Origin: Clostridium sp. K4410.MGS-306
GTDB taxonomy: Bacteria > Cyanobacteriota > Vampirovibrionia > Gastranaerophilales > Gastranaerophilaceae
Reading direction: 5' to 3'
Assembly: GCA_000980375.1 (NCBI GenBank)
Contig: LARD01000017.1
Coordinates: forward strand, 8,716-72,715
DNA: 64,000 bases
Under the pieces are notes generated by a model. That model saw nothing but the letters and a program-made list of their open reading frames with translations. It was not told the DNA's origin and searched no databases. The position numbers and the translations under genes were made by a program. Positions 40,294 to 49,756 of the stretch are shown here, in pieces; position 1 is the first letter of the stretch; each line of letters begins with the position of its first letter.

Positions 40294-41787
40294 TTAACAA
40301 TATTTTTTGACAGTTTTATCAAGAAGGTTTACAAAGGTGTCTTCGTAGTGTTTGCAGTTTTGTTCGGATTTTGCCTCAAAACGCAGCGTAAACACAGGCT
40401 CGGTGTTGCTCTGTCGAATCATTGCAAACCCGTCTTCAAGGATAATTCTCATACCGTCCAGGGTAATTATATCTTTTATTTTTGTACCGAATAAATCCGG
40501 ATTTTTTTCAACTTCTTTTTCCATGTCCTCGAGCACTGATTTTTTAAACTCGTTAGGGCAGCGGAATCTTACTTCTTTTGATGTGCAGACACCTTCGAAG
40601 GGTTTTAGCATGTCTTCGATTTTAAAATCAGGATTGCACGCTTTTTGTTTTGCAATAATTTCGATAATCCTGCAGCCTGCATAAATTGCGTCATCAAAGC
40701 CGTAGTATCTGTCTTTAAAGAAAGTGTGGCCGGACATTTCGCCTGCGAGGATTGCATTTTCCTCTTTCATTTTAGACTTGATATAGCCGTGGCCGGTCTT
40801 TGTCATGATTGCGTTTCCGCCCATGGCGTTGATTGTATCGTAGAGCACTTGCGAGCATTTAACCTCTGACACAACACAGGGGCATTCTCCGCGTTTAGCA
40901 AGGGGCTCTACAATATCCTGCGCATAAATCAACAGCAGTTTGTCGCCTGTCAGGGCATTGCCTTTTGAGTCCACAAGCCCGATTCTGTCAGAATCGCCGT
41001 CAAAAGCTATACCAATATCTGCCTTTTCTTCAACAACGGTTTTTTTAAGCACATCAAGAGTTTTTTCATCGCTGGGATTCGGGTGGTGGTTTGGGAAAGT
41101 TCCGTCAGGCTCCGTAAAAAGCTCCACAACCTCGCACCCTAAATCGCGGTACAATTGCGGTGCAACCACGCCTGCTGTAGCGTTTCCGCAGTCTGTGACG
41201 ACTTTTATGCCTCTGCCGACAGAAGCAAATTTGTTTACAATACTTTCTGTATACTGCTCAATGATATCGTATTTTTTTATAATGCCGTGTCTGTTAGAAG
41301 TCTCTCTGGCATTGACTTCTGCCATGGAAAGTTTTTTTACTTCTTTTATCTGTTCTTCTGTTAAAGAGCCTTTGTCAAATGTCATTTTAAGGCCGTTGTA
41401 CTCGCTCGGGTTGTGGCTTGCGGTAACAATAAGTGCGCCGTTAATTTTGCCTTTGATGATTACGTTTGAGGGGATTTGTGCAAATTCAGAATAATACCCC
41501 AGAGGAGTCGGCACCATGCCGATATTCAAAACGTTTGCGCCTGTTGAGGTTACACCTTTTATTAAAGAATCTGTTAATGACTGGGAGTGTGTTCTTGCAT
41601 CTCTTGCAACGCTGACCCACAGGTCTTTTGCGTCGGTTCTTTCGTCTGCATTTTTGTTGAGGTTTTCGAGTATAAATTTTATGTACCCTCTGCCTGCAAA
41701 GTAAAACAGTTCTTCTGTTACATCTTCGCCGTAGATTCCTCTTATATCGTTTTTGCCGAATGCTCTAAAATCCAGTGTTTCAGTCAT
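40294..41787 (-). CDS. Phosphomannomutase / phosphoglucomutase
   Basis: Alpha-D-phosphohexomutase, 497 aa, interconverting hexose 1- and 6-phosphates for LPS and polysaccharide precursors. The phosphoserine loop is VTASHNPSEYNGLKM; the metal site is FDGDSDRIGLVD; the sugar loop GEMSGHTFF and the phosphate-binding C-terminal domain (IRQSNTEPVFTLR) are intact. GEMSGH suggests dual glucose/mannose specificity as in AlgC/ManB. AGGGG precedes the ATG. Confidence 0.93.
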   Translation of the reverse strand: MTETLDFRAFGKNDIRGIYGEDVTEELFYFAGRGYIKFILENLNKNADERTDAKDLWVSVARDARTHSQSLTDSLIKGVTSTGANVLNIGMVPTPLGYYSEFAQIPSNVIIKGKINGALIVTASHNPSEYNGLKMTFDKGSLTEEQIKEVKKLSMAEVNARETSNRHGIIKKYDIIEQYTESIVNKFASVGRGIKVVTDCGNATAGVVAPQLYRDLGCEVVELFTEPDGTFPNHHPNPSDEKTLDVLKKTVVEEKADIGIAFDGDSDRIGLVDSKGNALTGDKLLLIYAQDIVEPLAKRGECPCVVSEVKCSQVLYDTINAMGGNAIMTKTGHGYIKSKMKEENAILAGEMSGHTFFKDRYYGFDDAIYAGCRIIEIIAKQKACNPDFKIEDMLKPFEGVCTSKEVRFRCPNEFKKSVLEDMEKEVEKNPDLFGTKIKDIITLDGMRIILEDGFAMIRQSNTEPVFTLRFEAKSEQNCKHYEDTFVNLLDKTVKKYC

Positions 41788-41895
41788 ACTTACCCCTTAG
41801 TTGTATTTTACAATTTATCCTATTATTTCATAAAATCCTGCCAAAGTCCAAAATCGACACATATTTATTTTGTCAAACTCTGTTATAATCGTTTT

Positions 41896-42762
41896 GTGAA
41901 AAAGTTTTTTGATGACAGGTTTGTATTTAAAATGTTTCTTGCACCCGCATTGCTGGGGACGCTTATTTTTATTGTGCTGCCTGTAATTTTTTCGTTTTAT
42001 TTGAGTTTTTGCAGCTGGGATTTGTTGTCTGACATTAGATTTGTAGGGTTAGAAAATTACAAAGAGCTTTTGACAAGCCCTTCGTTCTTTTTGATTATTA
42101 AAAATACTTTTGTATTTGCGGTTTCTACTGCGGTGATTGCGCTTGTTATCCCGCTTGTTCTGGCTGCTGTTTTGAACAACAAAATAAGAGGCACGGAGTT
42201 TTTTAAAACAGCATATTTTCTGCCTTTTATCACTCCCATGATAGTTGCAGCCATTGTGTGGGAGTGGATTTTTGACCCCAATATCGGGTTGTTGAATTAT
42301 CTTTTAAAAGCACACATAAACTGGCTTTATGACGCGCACACAGCGATGATTGCACTTATTATTGTGTCTTCGTGGAAGCTCATCGGCTACAACATGGTCA
42401 TTTTTTTGTCAGGATTTTCTGCAATAAACAACAACATCTACGAGGCTGCAAAAATAGACGGCGCAAGCCCTTTGAGGATATTTTTTACAATAACGCTTCC
42501 GCTTTTGAGCCCAACAATATTTTTTGTACTGGTAATCACCACCATTTCATCGTTTCAGGTGTTTGATCTTATTTATCTCATGACGCAAGGCGGGCCAATG
42601 GATTCTACAAACGTGCTTGTGTACTGGATTTACAAAAACGCCTTTGAATTCTTTAACATCGGTCAGGCCAGCGCAGGTGCTTATATTCTGTTTTTGATAA
42701 TTTTCTTTTTGACAATCATCCAGTGGAAAACAAGAAAAATGTGGGTTTTTAACGAAGATTAG
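41896..42762 (+). CDS. Sugar ABC transporter permease, MalF/UgpA type (orphan)
   Basis: A 288-aa inner-membrane permease with six helices and the ABC-docking EAA loop EAAKIDGASPLRIFFTITLP. It belongs to the carbohydrate uptake family 1, which normally works with a second permease, a binding protein and an MsmX/MalK-type ATPase, none of them adjacent. The start is taken as GTG 41896; TATAAT at 41884-41889 sits only 6 nt before it and no ribosome site is visible. The open frame extends upstream antisense to the mutase gene, without support. tilS follows. Confidence 0.88.
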   Translation: MKKFFDDRFVFKMFLAPALLGTLIFIVLPVIFSFYLSFCSWDLLSDIRFVGLENYKELLTSPSFFLIIKNTFVFAVSTAVIALVIPLVLAAVLNNKIRGTEFFKTAYFLPFITPMIVAAIVWEWIFDPNIGLLNYLLKAHINWLYDAHTAMIALIIVSSWKLIGYNMVIFLSGFSAINNNIYEAAKIDGASPLRIFFTITLPLLSPTIFFVLVITTISSFQVFDLIYLMTQGGPMDSTNVLVYWIYKNAFEFFNIGQASAGAYILFLIIFFLTIIQWKTRKMWVFNED

Positions 42763-42798
42763 CAAAAAAAAAATAATTTCGTTATAATTGTTTTTGTC

Positions 42799-44154
42799 AT
42801 GATTAACAAAGTAAAAAATTTTTTAAAAAAGCACGGTTTAAATGACAGTAACAAAACTTTTGTTGTGGGGTTTTCAGGGGGATATGACTCCATGTGCATG
42901 CTCGATATCCTGTATCGCATAAGCGAAAAATCAGGGTTCAAACTCATTGCACTGCACCTCAACCACAACTGGCGCGGACGCGAAGCCGAAATTGAACAGG
43001 AAAACTGCGAAAGATACTGCAAAGAAAACAATATCCAAATTTATACGGAAACACTGCCATTAGGCACGCCAAAAACTGAAACTGTTGCAAGAGAAAAACG
43101 TCAGGAATTCTTTAAAAAATGCTACAAAAAATTCAACGCAGACGGGCTTTTTCTTGCGCACACAAAATCCGATAACACGGAAACTATTCTCTACAGACTG
43201 TCTAAAGGCACGGGAGTGAAAGGTCTATGCGGGATTCTTGAGAATTCAAAGCTCGATTTTTGCGATGTTTACAGGCCGCTTATGCCATTTTCAAGAAAGG
43301 ACATTGTGCGTTACTGCACGGCGAACAAACTCGTCCCCAACAACGATTCGAGCAATTTTGACACAAAATACGCACGCAATTTTTTGCGCCATCAGATAAT
43401 TTCCGAGCTCAAAACCATCAACCCCAAAATTGAAGACGTTATTTTAAACCTCTCTAAAATTGCAATTTCAGAGCAGAATATTATTAAAGAATACCTGTCA
43501 AAAATCAAAACACAGGTCACGGACAAAAAAGAAGGGTTTTTTGTAACAGAAAAATTCGTTGAGCTTTCACAGGATGTGCAAAACAAGTTTATACTGGATT
43601 TTTTAATTGAGCACAATCTGGATTATGACTCCAAAAAAGTGGACGAAATTTATGAATTTATACAAAAAAATGCAAACCGAAAATCAGGCAAAACTCTGTC
43701 TTTAACAAAGGATTTGTGGCTGTTTGTGTCAAAAGAAAAAATCTGCACAATCGAAGACCTTGAGCCTGCAAAGATTAAAGACGAAATAAAAATCGACAAA
43801 TGCGGCACGTATGTTTTTCATGACAAAATTTTTAAGCTGGAAGAATACAAAGATTCTAAAATGCCGGTCTTTCCACGCTCCAGCGAGCCTGCGGCATATG
43901 TGCAGATTGATGGCAAAATCGATTTTCGTTTACGCACCCGCCTGCACGGAGACGTAATTCAACCCTTTGGTATGAAAGGCACGATGAAGCTCAAAAAACT
44001 TTTTATAAACAAAGGGATAGAAAAATTTAAACGGGACGAAATTCTCCTCCTGTGCAAAGGACAGGAAATCTTCTGGGCAGCCGGTGTGTGTGTAAGCGAA
44101 AAGCTAAGAGCAGACAAGCTTCCCACGCATGTGTTAAAAATAGAAGACAGGTAA
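42799..44154 (+). CDS. tilS: tRNA(Ile)-lysidine synthase
   Basis: Converts the wobble C of the CAU-anticodon tRNA-Ile to lysidine so that it reads AUA. 451 aa. The P-loop for ATP pyrophosphatase is VGFSGGYDSMCML (Ser26-Ser31), followed by HLNHNWRGREAE and FLAHTKSDNTETILYRL. The C-terminal TilS substrate domains (about 330-451) are present. TATAAT at 42783-42788 lies 10 nt before the ATG with no ribosome site. hpt follows after 6 nt, the classic tilS-hpt pair. Confidence 0.95.
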   Translation: MINKVKNFLKKHGLNDSNKTFVVGFSGGYDSMCMLDILYRISEKSGFKLIALHLNHNWRGREAEIEQENCERYCKENNIQIYTETLPLGTPKTETVAREKRQEFFKKCYKKFNADGLFLAHTKSDNTETILYRLSKGTGVKGLCGILENSKLDFCDVYRPLMPFSRKDIVRYCTANKLVPNNDSSNFDTKYARNFLRHQIISELKTINPKIEDVILNLSKIAISEQNIIKEYLSKIKTQVTDKKEGFFVTEKFVELSQDVQNKFILDFLIEHNLDYDSKKVDEIYEFIQKNANRKSGKTLSLTKDLWLFVSKEKICTIEDLEPAKIKDEIKIDKCGTYVFHDKIFKLEEYKDSKMPVFPRSSEPAAYVQIDGKIDFRLRTRLHGDVIQPFGMKGTMKLKKLFINKGIEKFKRDEILLLCKGQEIFWAAGVCVSEKLRADKLPTHVLKIEDR

Positions 44155-44160
44155 AAAATT

Positions 44161-44697
44161 ATGACAGATAGAAAAGTTGAAGACTTAAAGATTTTATTCT
44201 CACAACAGCAGATTGAAAAAAGAACACGTGAGCTTGCTGACGAGATAAACAACACATTTGGAACAATAGAAGATTTAACCATCATCTGCGTGCTCAAAGG
44301 GTCAAGCATGTTTTTTTGCGACCTGTCAAAATACCTCAAAATGCCTGTTAAAATGGAATTTATAAGGGTTTCGAGCTACGGAAACGAAAAAACATCCTCA
44401 GGCCATGTACAGGCAATGGATTTGACCCTGCCAAACCTCGAAGGCAAAAACGCCCTGATTGTGGAAGACATTATTGACACGGGCTGCACAATGAAATTTT
44501 TACTCGAGATGCTCTGCCGTACTCACAAGCCCAAAAACCTTAAGGTTGTCACGCTTTTAAACAAAAAAGCAGCACGAAAAACAGATATAGAACCTGATTT
44601 TTACGGTTTTGAAATTGATGACAAATTTGTTGTGGGCTACGGGCTGGATTACGAAGGCTACATGCGCAACCTGCCGTATGTGGGTTATTTTGATTAA
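44161..44697 (+). CDS. hpt: Hypoxanthine phosphoribosyltransferase
   Basis: Purine salvage: hypoxanthine or guanine plus PRPP to IMP or GMP. 178 aa. The PRPP loop is ALIVEDIIDTGCTMKF, the flexible loop region RVSSYGNEKTSSG, and the late Lys/Asp block FYGFEIDDKFVVGYGLDY. Co-transcribed with tilS (6-nt gap), as in many bacteria. Its stop overlaps the stop of the convergent acyltransferase gene by 4 bp. Confidence 0.96.
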   Translation: MTDRKVEDLKILFSQQQIEKRTRELADEINNTFGTIEDLTIICVLKGSSMFFCDLSKYLKMPVKMEFIRVSSYGNEKTSSGHVQAMDLTLPNLEGKNALIVEDIIDTGCTMKFLLEMLCRTHKPKNLKVVTLLNKKAARKTDIEPDFYGFEIDDKFVVGYGLDYEGYMRNLPYVGYFD

Positions 44698-45530
44698 ACT
44701 CCGGAGCCTTTTGGCATATCAATTTTTTTCAAACGTTTTTCGAGTTTTTTATACCATTTGAGTTTTTGTTTGTACAAATACTCGTAATCTTCAATGTTGC
44801 CGTGTCTGATGTCTTCAAACTGCTTGTCGCAAAGCGCTTCAAAGTTTTTTTCCACACGGTGGGTAAACTCTTTTCTATCAAAATTATAATCCGTCAGAAT
44901 AATCGGCTCACCCACTTCGCAAAGAACTTCGGGCTTGTCTTCTCGAAGGAAAGGATAGTTTACGGCAACAGGTATAAGGTTGACCCCGCCTGCTTTTTTT
45001 GCAACATTTTTTGCAATATAAGCAAGCCCTGTCTGAAACTCGATAGGCCGGTACATAGGAGGACGAATAATGCCCTGAGGGAAAATCCATAAAGATTTTT
45101 TGTTGTCGCAAAGTTCATCCACCGAATACTGCAAAGCACGCATAGACGCCTGCGGTGATTTTTTGTTAACAGGAAACGCACCTGCTCTCGCCAGAATCGG
45201 AAATCTGTTCATTTCCTCAATCATCATACGGATATCCGTATTAAAAATTCTACGGCAGAGATTGTAGCCCACAATGCCGTCCCACCAGTTGTTGTGAGGA
45301 GCATAGATTATATTTGCAAACTGCGGGTCTCTTTTGTCGTAGTTTTCTTTATTTTTAATTTTTAAAGAGAAAAATCTGTTTTCGAGCATGTTGTAAAAGA
45401 ACTGGTCAGCCACCCATCTCCAAAACGGGGTGGGTTTTGCAGCACGGAATTTTTCGTCAATGTTGCGCAGTTTTGTCGGCGGAACATCCGAATATAATTG
45501 CTGATTCTCTTTATGTAGCAAATTTCCCAA
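44694..45530 (-). CDS. PlsC-like acyltransferase (1-acylglycerol-3-phosphate type)
   Basis: A 278-aa membrane-associated acyltransferase. The catalytic HX4D is His79-Asp84 in APHNNWWDG. The glycerol-phosphate block, normally FPEGTRS, reads FPQGIIRPP, an unusual variant, so the acceptor may not be lysophosphatidate. A further block is PVAVNYPF. The frame begins at TTG 45530 and the start codon is uncertain. It follows the TPR gene direction but is separated by 80 nt. Confidence 0.78.
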   Translation of the reverse strand: MGNLLHKENQQLYSDVPPTKLRNIDEKFRAAKPTPFWRWVADQFFYNMLENRFFSLKIKNKENYDKRDPQFANIIYAPHNNWWDGIVGYNLCRRIFNTDIRMMIEEMNRFPILARAGAFPVNKKSPQASMRALQYSVDELCDNKKSLWIFPQGIIRPPMYRPIEFQTGLAYIAKNVAKKAGGVNLIPVAVNYPFLREDKPEVLCEVGEPIILTDYNFDRKEFTHRVEKNFEALCDKQFEDIRHGNIEDYEYLYKQKLKWYKKLEKRLKKIDMPKGSGV

Positions 45531-45612
45531 TCTTCAACTACTCCTATACAGTAATTTTACCTTCTAATTACATTTTTTTGAAGAGTTTTAATAATTTTTT
45601 TACAATTTTAAG

Positions 45613-46887
45613 CTAAAACCTTTGCAATTCGACGGAGTAAACAGGAATTTTTCTCATGTTTTCTTTTTTACCCGCATAAAAATCGAGGTTTACTTTTTCT
45701 GCTGTGTAGATTTCGTCTTTGTCGCTGTAGGTGTATTTGAAAGTATAAGACGGTGACTCGCTGCGAGATTTGAGCGGTGATTTTTTTGTATAAAATTTGT
45801 GGTTAAAGATTTCTTTGCTCTTGTTGTCGTAGCGGAGTTTGGCAATAACAAAAAGAGTATTAAAATCGTGCTTGGATGTATTTTCTATTTTAAATTTAAC
45901 TTTAACGGTCTGTTTTGTTTTAAAAAGATTGTTTTTTACTTCGAGTTTTTCAATGTTTATTGTCACATCTTTTTCTGAAATAACATATCTTTTTTGGAAA
46001 GTTTTTATTGATTTTAGTTTGTGTTTATACAAATCTGTCTCAACATCTTTTCCTTCGCTGTAGTATTGTTTTACCAGCTTTATGAGTATTTCTTCATATA
46101 TGTCAAAGTTGATGATACCGGGGGCCAGAGCATAGGTTTTTTCCATGTATTTGTTTGCAATCAGCGGGTCAACGTCTTTGTACAAAATTGCAAGTTTGTA
46201 ATACATGATAGGCGTCTCTTTGTAGAGCAGCGCAGTTTCCAGACTTTCTATTGCTTTTAAAACGCTGTGGTGTTTAAAATCCTCATCCGCAATTTTGTTG
46301 TAACAGTCCAATATGCCCACAACCGCAGAATCTTTTTTGTTAGAATCCACTTTTTTGTAATAGAAAAATGCGATTTTGTACTGTTTTACAGCGTCGTGGT
46401 ATTTGTTTTTTTGCCATAAAAGGTCGCCAAGGTTCATGTAAAAATCACCCTTGGCTATTAACAAAGGTTTGTGGTCTGTGTTTTTGAGCCTTTTAACAAT
46501 TCGAAGCGCTTTGTTATACTTTCCTGTTTTAAGATAAAGATTAGCCAGACCCAAATAAGAGCTGTACACCCCGTACGGAGACTTATCAATAGCTGTTTTG
46601 TACTGCTCCTCTGCGTGTTTGTAATCAAACATGAGCTCGTAAAGATTGCCCAAACGCACATGGATGGAGTAATCTCCTGGATTTTTTTGCGCCTGTTCAG
46701 TGTATTTTGTAATAAGATAAGCAATCATTTCATTGTCTTTTGTTGTATTGCTTATTCTTGCGAGCATTCTGGCATGGTGTTCCGCCACGATTTTTGAACA
46801 ACCTGTTGCCACCGCCGCCAAAAAAAGTGCCACAAGCAGTGCAATCAAAATTGTTCGCAAGTATTCCAGAATTTCTATTTTACTCAT
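45613..46887 (-). CDS. Membrane-anchored TPR protein
   Basis: A 424-aa protein. The N-terminus (RTILIALLVALFLAAVATGC) is a membrane anchor or lipoprotein signal with a possible lipidation Cys near residue 30. Residues ~55-260 hold about six tetratricopeptide units (for example VRLGNLYELMFDYKHAEEQY and LGLANLYLKTGKYNKALRI). The last ~130 residues are beta-rich, like an adhesion or binding domain. Probably periplasmic scaffold. Its ATG at 46887 overlaps the end of the MgtC-like gene by 8 nt, so the two are coupled. Confidence 0.78.
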   Translation of the reverse strand: MSKIEILEYLRTILIALLVALFLAAVATGCSKIVAEHHARMLARISNTTKDNEMIAYLITKYTEQAQKNPGDYSIHVRLGNLYELMFDYKHAEEQYKTAIDKSPYGVYSSYLGLANLYLKTGKYNKALRIVKRLKNTDHKPLLIAKGDFYMNLGDLLWQKNKYHDAVKQYKIAFFYYKKVDSNKKDSAVVGILDCYNKIADEDFKHHSVLKAIESLETALLYKETPIMYYKLAILYKDVDPLIANKYMEKTYALAPGIINFDIYEEILIKLVKQYYSEGKDVETDLYKHKLKSIKTFQKRYVISEKDVTINIEKLEVKNNLFKTKQTVKVKFKIENTSKHDFNTLFVIAKLRYDNKSKEIFNHKFYTKKSPLKSRSESPSYTFKYTYSDKDEIYTAEKVNLDFYAGKKENMRKIPVYSVELQRF

Positions 46888-47590
46888 ACATTTCTTGTAT
46901 CGAAACTGATTCAATTCCTTCAATCGTGTTCAATTCTTTGTGCAGCGCCTGCACGGGATTTTTGTCAAAGACATCTAATCTGAAACTTATTTTCATCATT
47001 CCTTCGTTGGAAGAAGAGTTTGATTTGTTTATTTCAAAAATAGAGTTAAACTTTTCAATTATTTTAGAATAAATTGTGTCAGCAGCCTCAATGGGAGAAT
47101 AAAAACTTACCTTAAACTTTCTCGGGTTTTTTGTGCCTTTGTGGATATATTGTTTTTCAAAAATTCTGATTAAAACAAGTGTGCCCACAGCAAGCACCGT
47201 GCAGATTATAGCAAGAGAGGTAAACCCGCATCCGCAAGCCATGCCGATACTGGCCGTAATCCATAAAGTAGCAGCAGTTGTGAGCCCGTAGATTGAATAA
47301 CCATGCCTTAAAACAGTACCACCGCCGATAAAACCTATCCCTGTCAAAATCTGTGCGGCAATACGCGCCGGATCTGCCTGCGGGCTGTGCGCAAACACAG
47401 GGAATGCGTGGATAGACAGCAATGTAAATATACAAGAGCCCAGACACACGAGCATGTGGGTTCTTAAACCGGCCCATTTGTTTGTAATTTCACGCTCAAA
47501 ACCGATTGCAAAACCGAGCACTATAGCGAGCAGTATGTCTAAAAGCATACTTTTTTCTATAATAAGGTTGTTAAATGCCAGATGTTCCAT
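46880..47590 (-). CDS. MgtC/SapB family membrane protein
   Basis: A 236-aa protein. The N-terminal ~145 residues are the MgtC membrane domain: AIVLGFAIGFEREITNKWAGLRTHMLV, QILTGIGFIGGGTVLRHG and GLTTAATLWITASIGMACG are family signatures. A soluble C-terminal domain (about 155-236) looks ACT-like. MgtC proteins aid growth at low Mg2+ or in acid and modulate ATP synthase; the exact role varies. Co-transcribed with the TPR protein. Confidence 0.9.
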   Translation of the reverse strand: MEHLAFNNLIIEKSMLLDILLAIVLGFAIGFEREITNKWAGLRTHMLVCLGSCIFTLLSIHAFPVFAHSPQADPARIAAQILTGIGFIGGGTVLRHGYSIYGLTTAATLWITASIGMACGCGFTSLAIICTVLAVGTLVLIRIFEKQYIHKGTKNPRKFKVSFYSPIEAADTIYSKIIEKFNSIFEINKSNSSSNEGMMKISFRLDVFDKNPVQALHKELNTIEGIESVSIQEMYE

Positions 47591-47656
47591 TTTTTAACTC
47601 TTTTCACTTCCGTTAAAACGTATGCACTAATTCTATTTTATACTACCTTGAGCCTG

Positions 47657-48742
47657 TTATCTAACTTTACTCTTAGGGTCTAATATGTCTCTTATTGTAT
47701 CACCTATGAGGTTAAAAGATAAGACTGCAATAAAAATTAAGAAACCTGGTGTCAAAAGCCACGGACGGTATATTATATTCACATACTCCTGTGCTTCTTT
47801 GAGCATATTCCCCCAGCTTGCATCCGGCTGCTGGATTCCCAGCCCGAGAAAACTCAAACCTGATTCTGCCAGTATGTAAGAAGGAACAGAAAGCGTCATT
47901 GCAACAATAACATAGCTCAAAGTCTGCGGGAGCAAGTGTTTTACAATAATGCGAAGTTTTGAAGCGCCAATGGATTCGGCTGCCTGGACAAACTCCTGAT
48001 TTTTTATGGACAAAACCATACCCCTAACAACACGCGAAAACCCTGCCCAGCCTATCAATGCAAGAATTACCGTTATAAGAGTAAAACGCTGAATGCTTGT
48101 CATATTTGTGGGTAAAATTGCCGCAAGAATAATCAAAAGATAAAAACTCGGAATAGACATTATTGCCTCGGATACCCTCATCATAAGGTTATCCGCCACT
48201 CCGCCAAGATACCCGGAAATCCCTCCGTAAAGCATTCCAAGAGGAAACGAAATAAACAGCGCCAAAAAACCTATTGTCAAAGATATTCTTCCGCCAAAAA
48301 GTATACGCGAAAATATATCCCTGCCGTTTATATCTGTGCCGAGCAAAAACAAACGCCCGTCAGGGTCTACTGTTACAAGGTGTCTTTCCATGGGGATCAG
48401 ACCCAGAAATTTATACTTTTCACCCTTGGAAAAGAATTTTAAATAATACTTTTTGCTCCTGTCCAGTTTGTAAGTAATTTTGAGCTCCTCGGGGTTAAAG
48501 TATCTTTTGTAGTTGTATGTATACGGACGCGAAAGCTTGCCGTTTTCGTCAATAGTAAAAATCTTTGACGGAGGAACATATGCCCTGTGGCGGTCGGAAA
48601 ACTCTTTTGAATACGGAGCAAGAAAATCCGCAAACAAAATGCCCAGATACAGTATCAAAAGTACAACAAGCGCTGTGGAAGCGTATTTGTCTTTAAAAAT
48701 CTGTGAGCCAAAAAGTTTTTTAAATAAATTTTTTGTTTCCAT
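47657..48742 (-). CDS. Peptide ABC transporter permease, OppC/DppC type
   Basis: A 361-aa permease. After the first helix (about 22-42) comes an unusually long extracytoplasmic segment of ~100 residues, then LLGTDINGRDIFSRILFGGRISL, typical of OppC/DppC, and five more helices. The EAA loop is AAESIGASKLRIIVKHLLP. Its ATG overlaps the dppB-like stop by one base (TGATG), so the permease pair is coupled. No binding protein or ATPase is nearby. Confidence 0.9.
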   Translation of the reverse strand: METKNLFKKLFGSQIFKDKYASTALVVLLILYLGILFADFLAPYSKEFSDRHRAYVPPSKIFTIDENGKLSRPYTYNYKRYFNPEELKITYKLDRSKKYYLKFFSKGEKYKFLGLIPMERHLVTVDPDGRLFLLGTDINGRDIFSRILFGGRISLTIGFLALFISFPLGMLYGGISGYLGGVADNLMMRVSEAIMSIPSFYLLIILAAILPTNMTSIQRFTLITVILALIGWAGFSRVVRGMVLSIKNQEFVQAAESIGASKLRIIVKHLLPQTLSYVIVAMTLSVPSYILAESGLSFLGLGIQQPDASWGNMLKEAQEYVNIIYRPWLLTPGFLIFIAVLSFNLIGDTIRDILDPKSKVR

Positions 48743-49710
48743 CAGCTCACACTCACTCTCGGGTCAACAAGTTTCAACAAGATATCTGCAAGCAGATTGC
48801 CCAAAACGAGCATTATCGTACCCATCATCAAAGAAGCCATAACAAGATTGATATCGGATTTCATAACAGCCTCGAGTATCAAACGTCCGAGCCCCGGGTA
48901 CTGAAAAACATACTCCGTAAGCGCCGCCCCGCTCAAAAGAGACGCAAACTCAAACCCCAGCAGCGTAACCATGGGGTTGATGGCATTTCTTAGTGCGTGT
49001 TTGTATACAACTTTGTTCTCGCTCAAGCCTTTTGCACGTGCAAATTTAACATAATCCGACCCTAAAACATCAAGCAGATTGCCTCTCATCTGTCTTTGCA
49101 ATCCTGATAAAGAAATAGTAAACAAAACTATCACAGGCAGCACAAGGTGATGAGCTATATCAATTACCTTACCAGCAGGGCCAAGATTGGAAAAATTGTA
49201 AGAAGTAAGGCCGCCTGTCGGGAACCAGCCTGTTTTTACAGCAAATATCAAAAGCAGCAACGCAAAGAAAAACGAAGGAATTGCCATACCTATACTCGTT
49301 ACAACGGTCAGTATCCTATCCACAGGCTTTTTCCAGTTCAAAGCAGCATAAATCCCAAGCGGTATGCCAACCAGCCACGTGAGCAAAATCACCACCGTTG
49401 TGAGCAAAAGAGTATTAGGGATTCTCTCCCATAGTTTTGTACTGACTTTTTCTCCCGTCACGGTGACACCGAGGTCGCCTTTTAAAAAGCTTTTGAGCCA
49501 CAAGCCGTATTGAACAATTTTAGGTTTGTCGAGCCCCAGTCTTTGTTGCTCGGATTTTAGAGTCTCCTGTGAGATTGAAGGATTAAGCCTTAATTCACCA
49601 AGAGGGTCTACGGGGCTTAGTCTGATTATAAAAAAGCTTATTATCGACACCAGAAACAAAAGAGGTATCGCCTGAAGCAGTCTTTTTAAAATATACACAA
49701 ATATTTGCAT
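48742..49710 (-). CDS. Peptide ABC transporter permease, OppB/DppB type
   Basis: A 322-aa permease with six helices: IFVYILKRLLQAIPLLFLVSIISF at the N-terminus, the conserved GLDKPKIVQYGLWLK...GDLGVT loop, and the EAA loop FARAKGLSENKVVYKHALRNA. It forms the channel with the OppC-like partner downstream. TAAAAT lies 6 nt before the ATG with no clear ribosome site. It starts 46 nt after leuA on the same strand. Confidence 0.92.
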   Translation of the reverse strand: MQIFVYILKRLLQAIPLLFLVSIISFFIIRLSPVDPLGELRLNPSISQETLKSEQQRLGLDKPKIVQYGLWLKSFLKGDLGVTVTGEKVSTKLWERIPNTLLLTTVVILLTWLVGIPLGIYAALNWKKPVDRILTVVTSIGMAIPSFFFALLLLIFAVKTGWFPTGGLTSYNFSNLGPAGKVIDIAHHLVLPVIVLFTISLSGLQRQMRGNLLDVLGSDYVKFARAKGLSENKVVYKHALRNAINPMVTLLGFEFASLLSGAALTEYVFQYPGLGRLILEAVMKSDINLVMASLMMGTIMLVLGNLLADILLKLVDPRVSVS

Positions 49711-49756
49711 ACAACTATTTTACAGGACTGTTTGAGTTTTGCAATTAGTTTGTTGT

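Noticed and set aside
41587..41895. 103-residue N-terminal extension of the sugar permease
   Set aside because: It is antisense to the phosphohexomutase gene and unlike any permease N-terminus.
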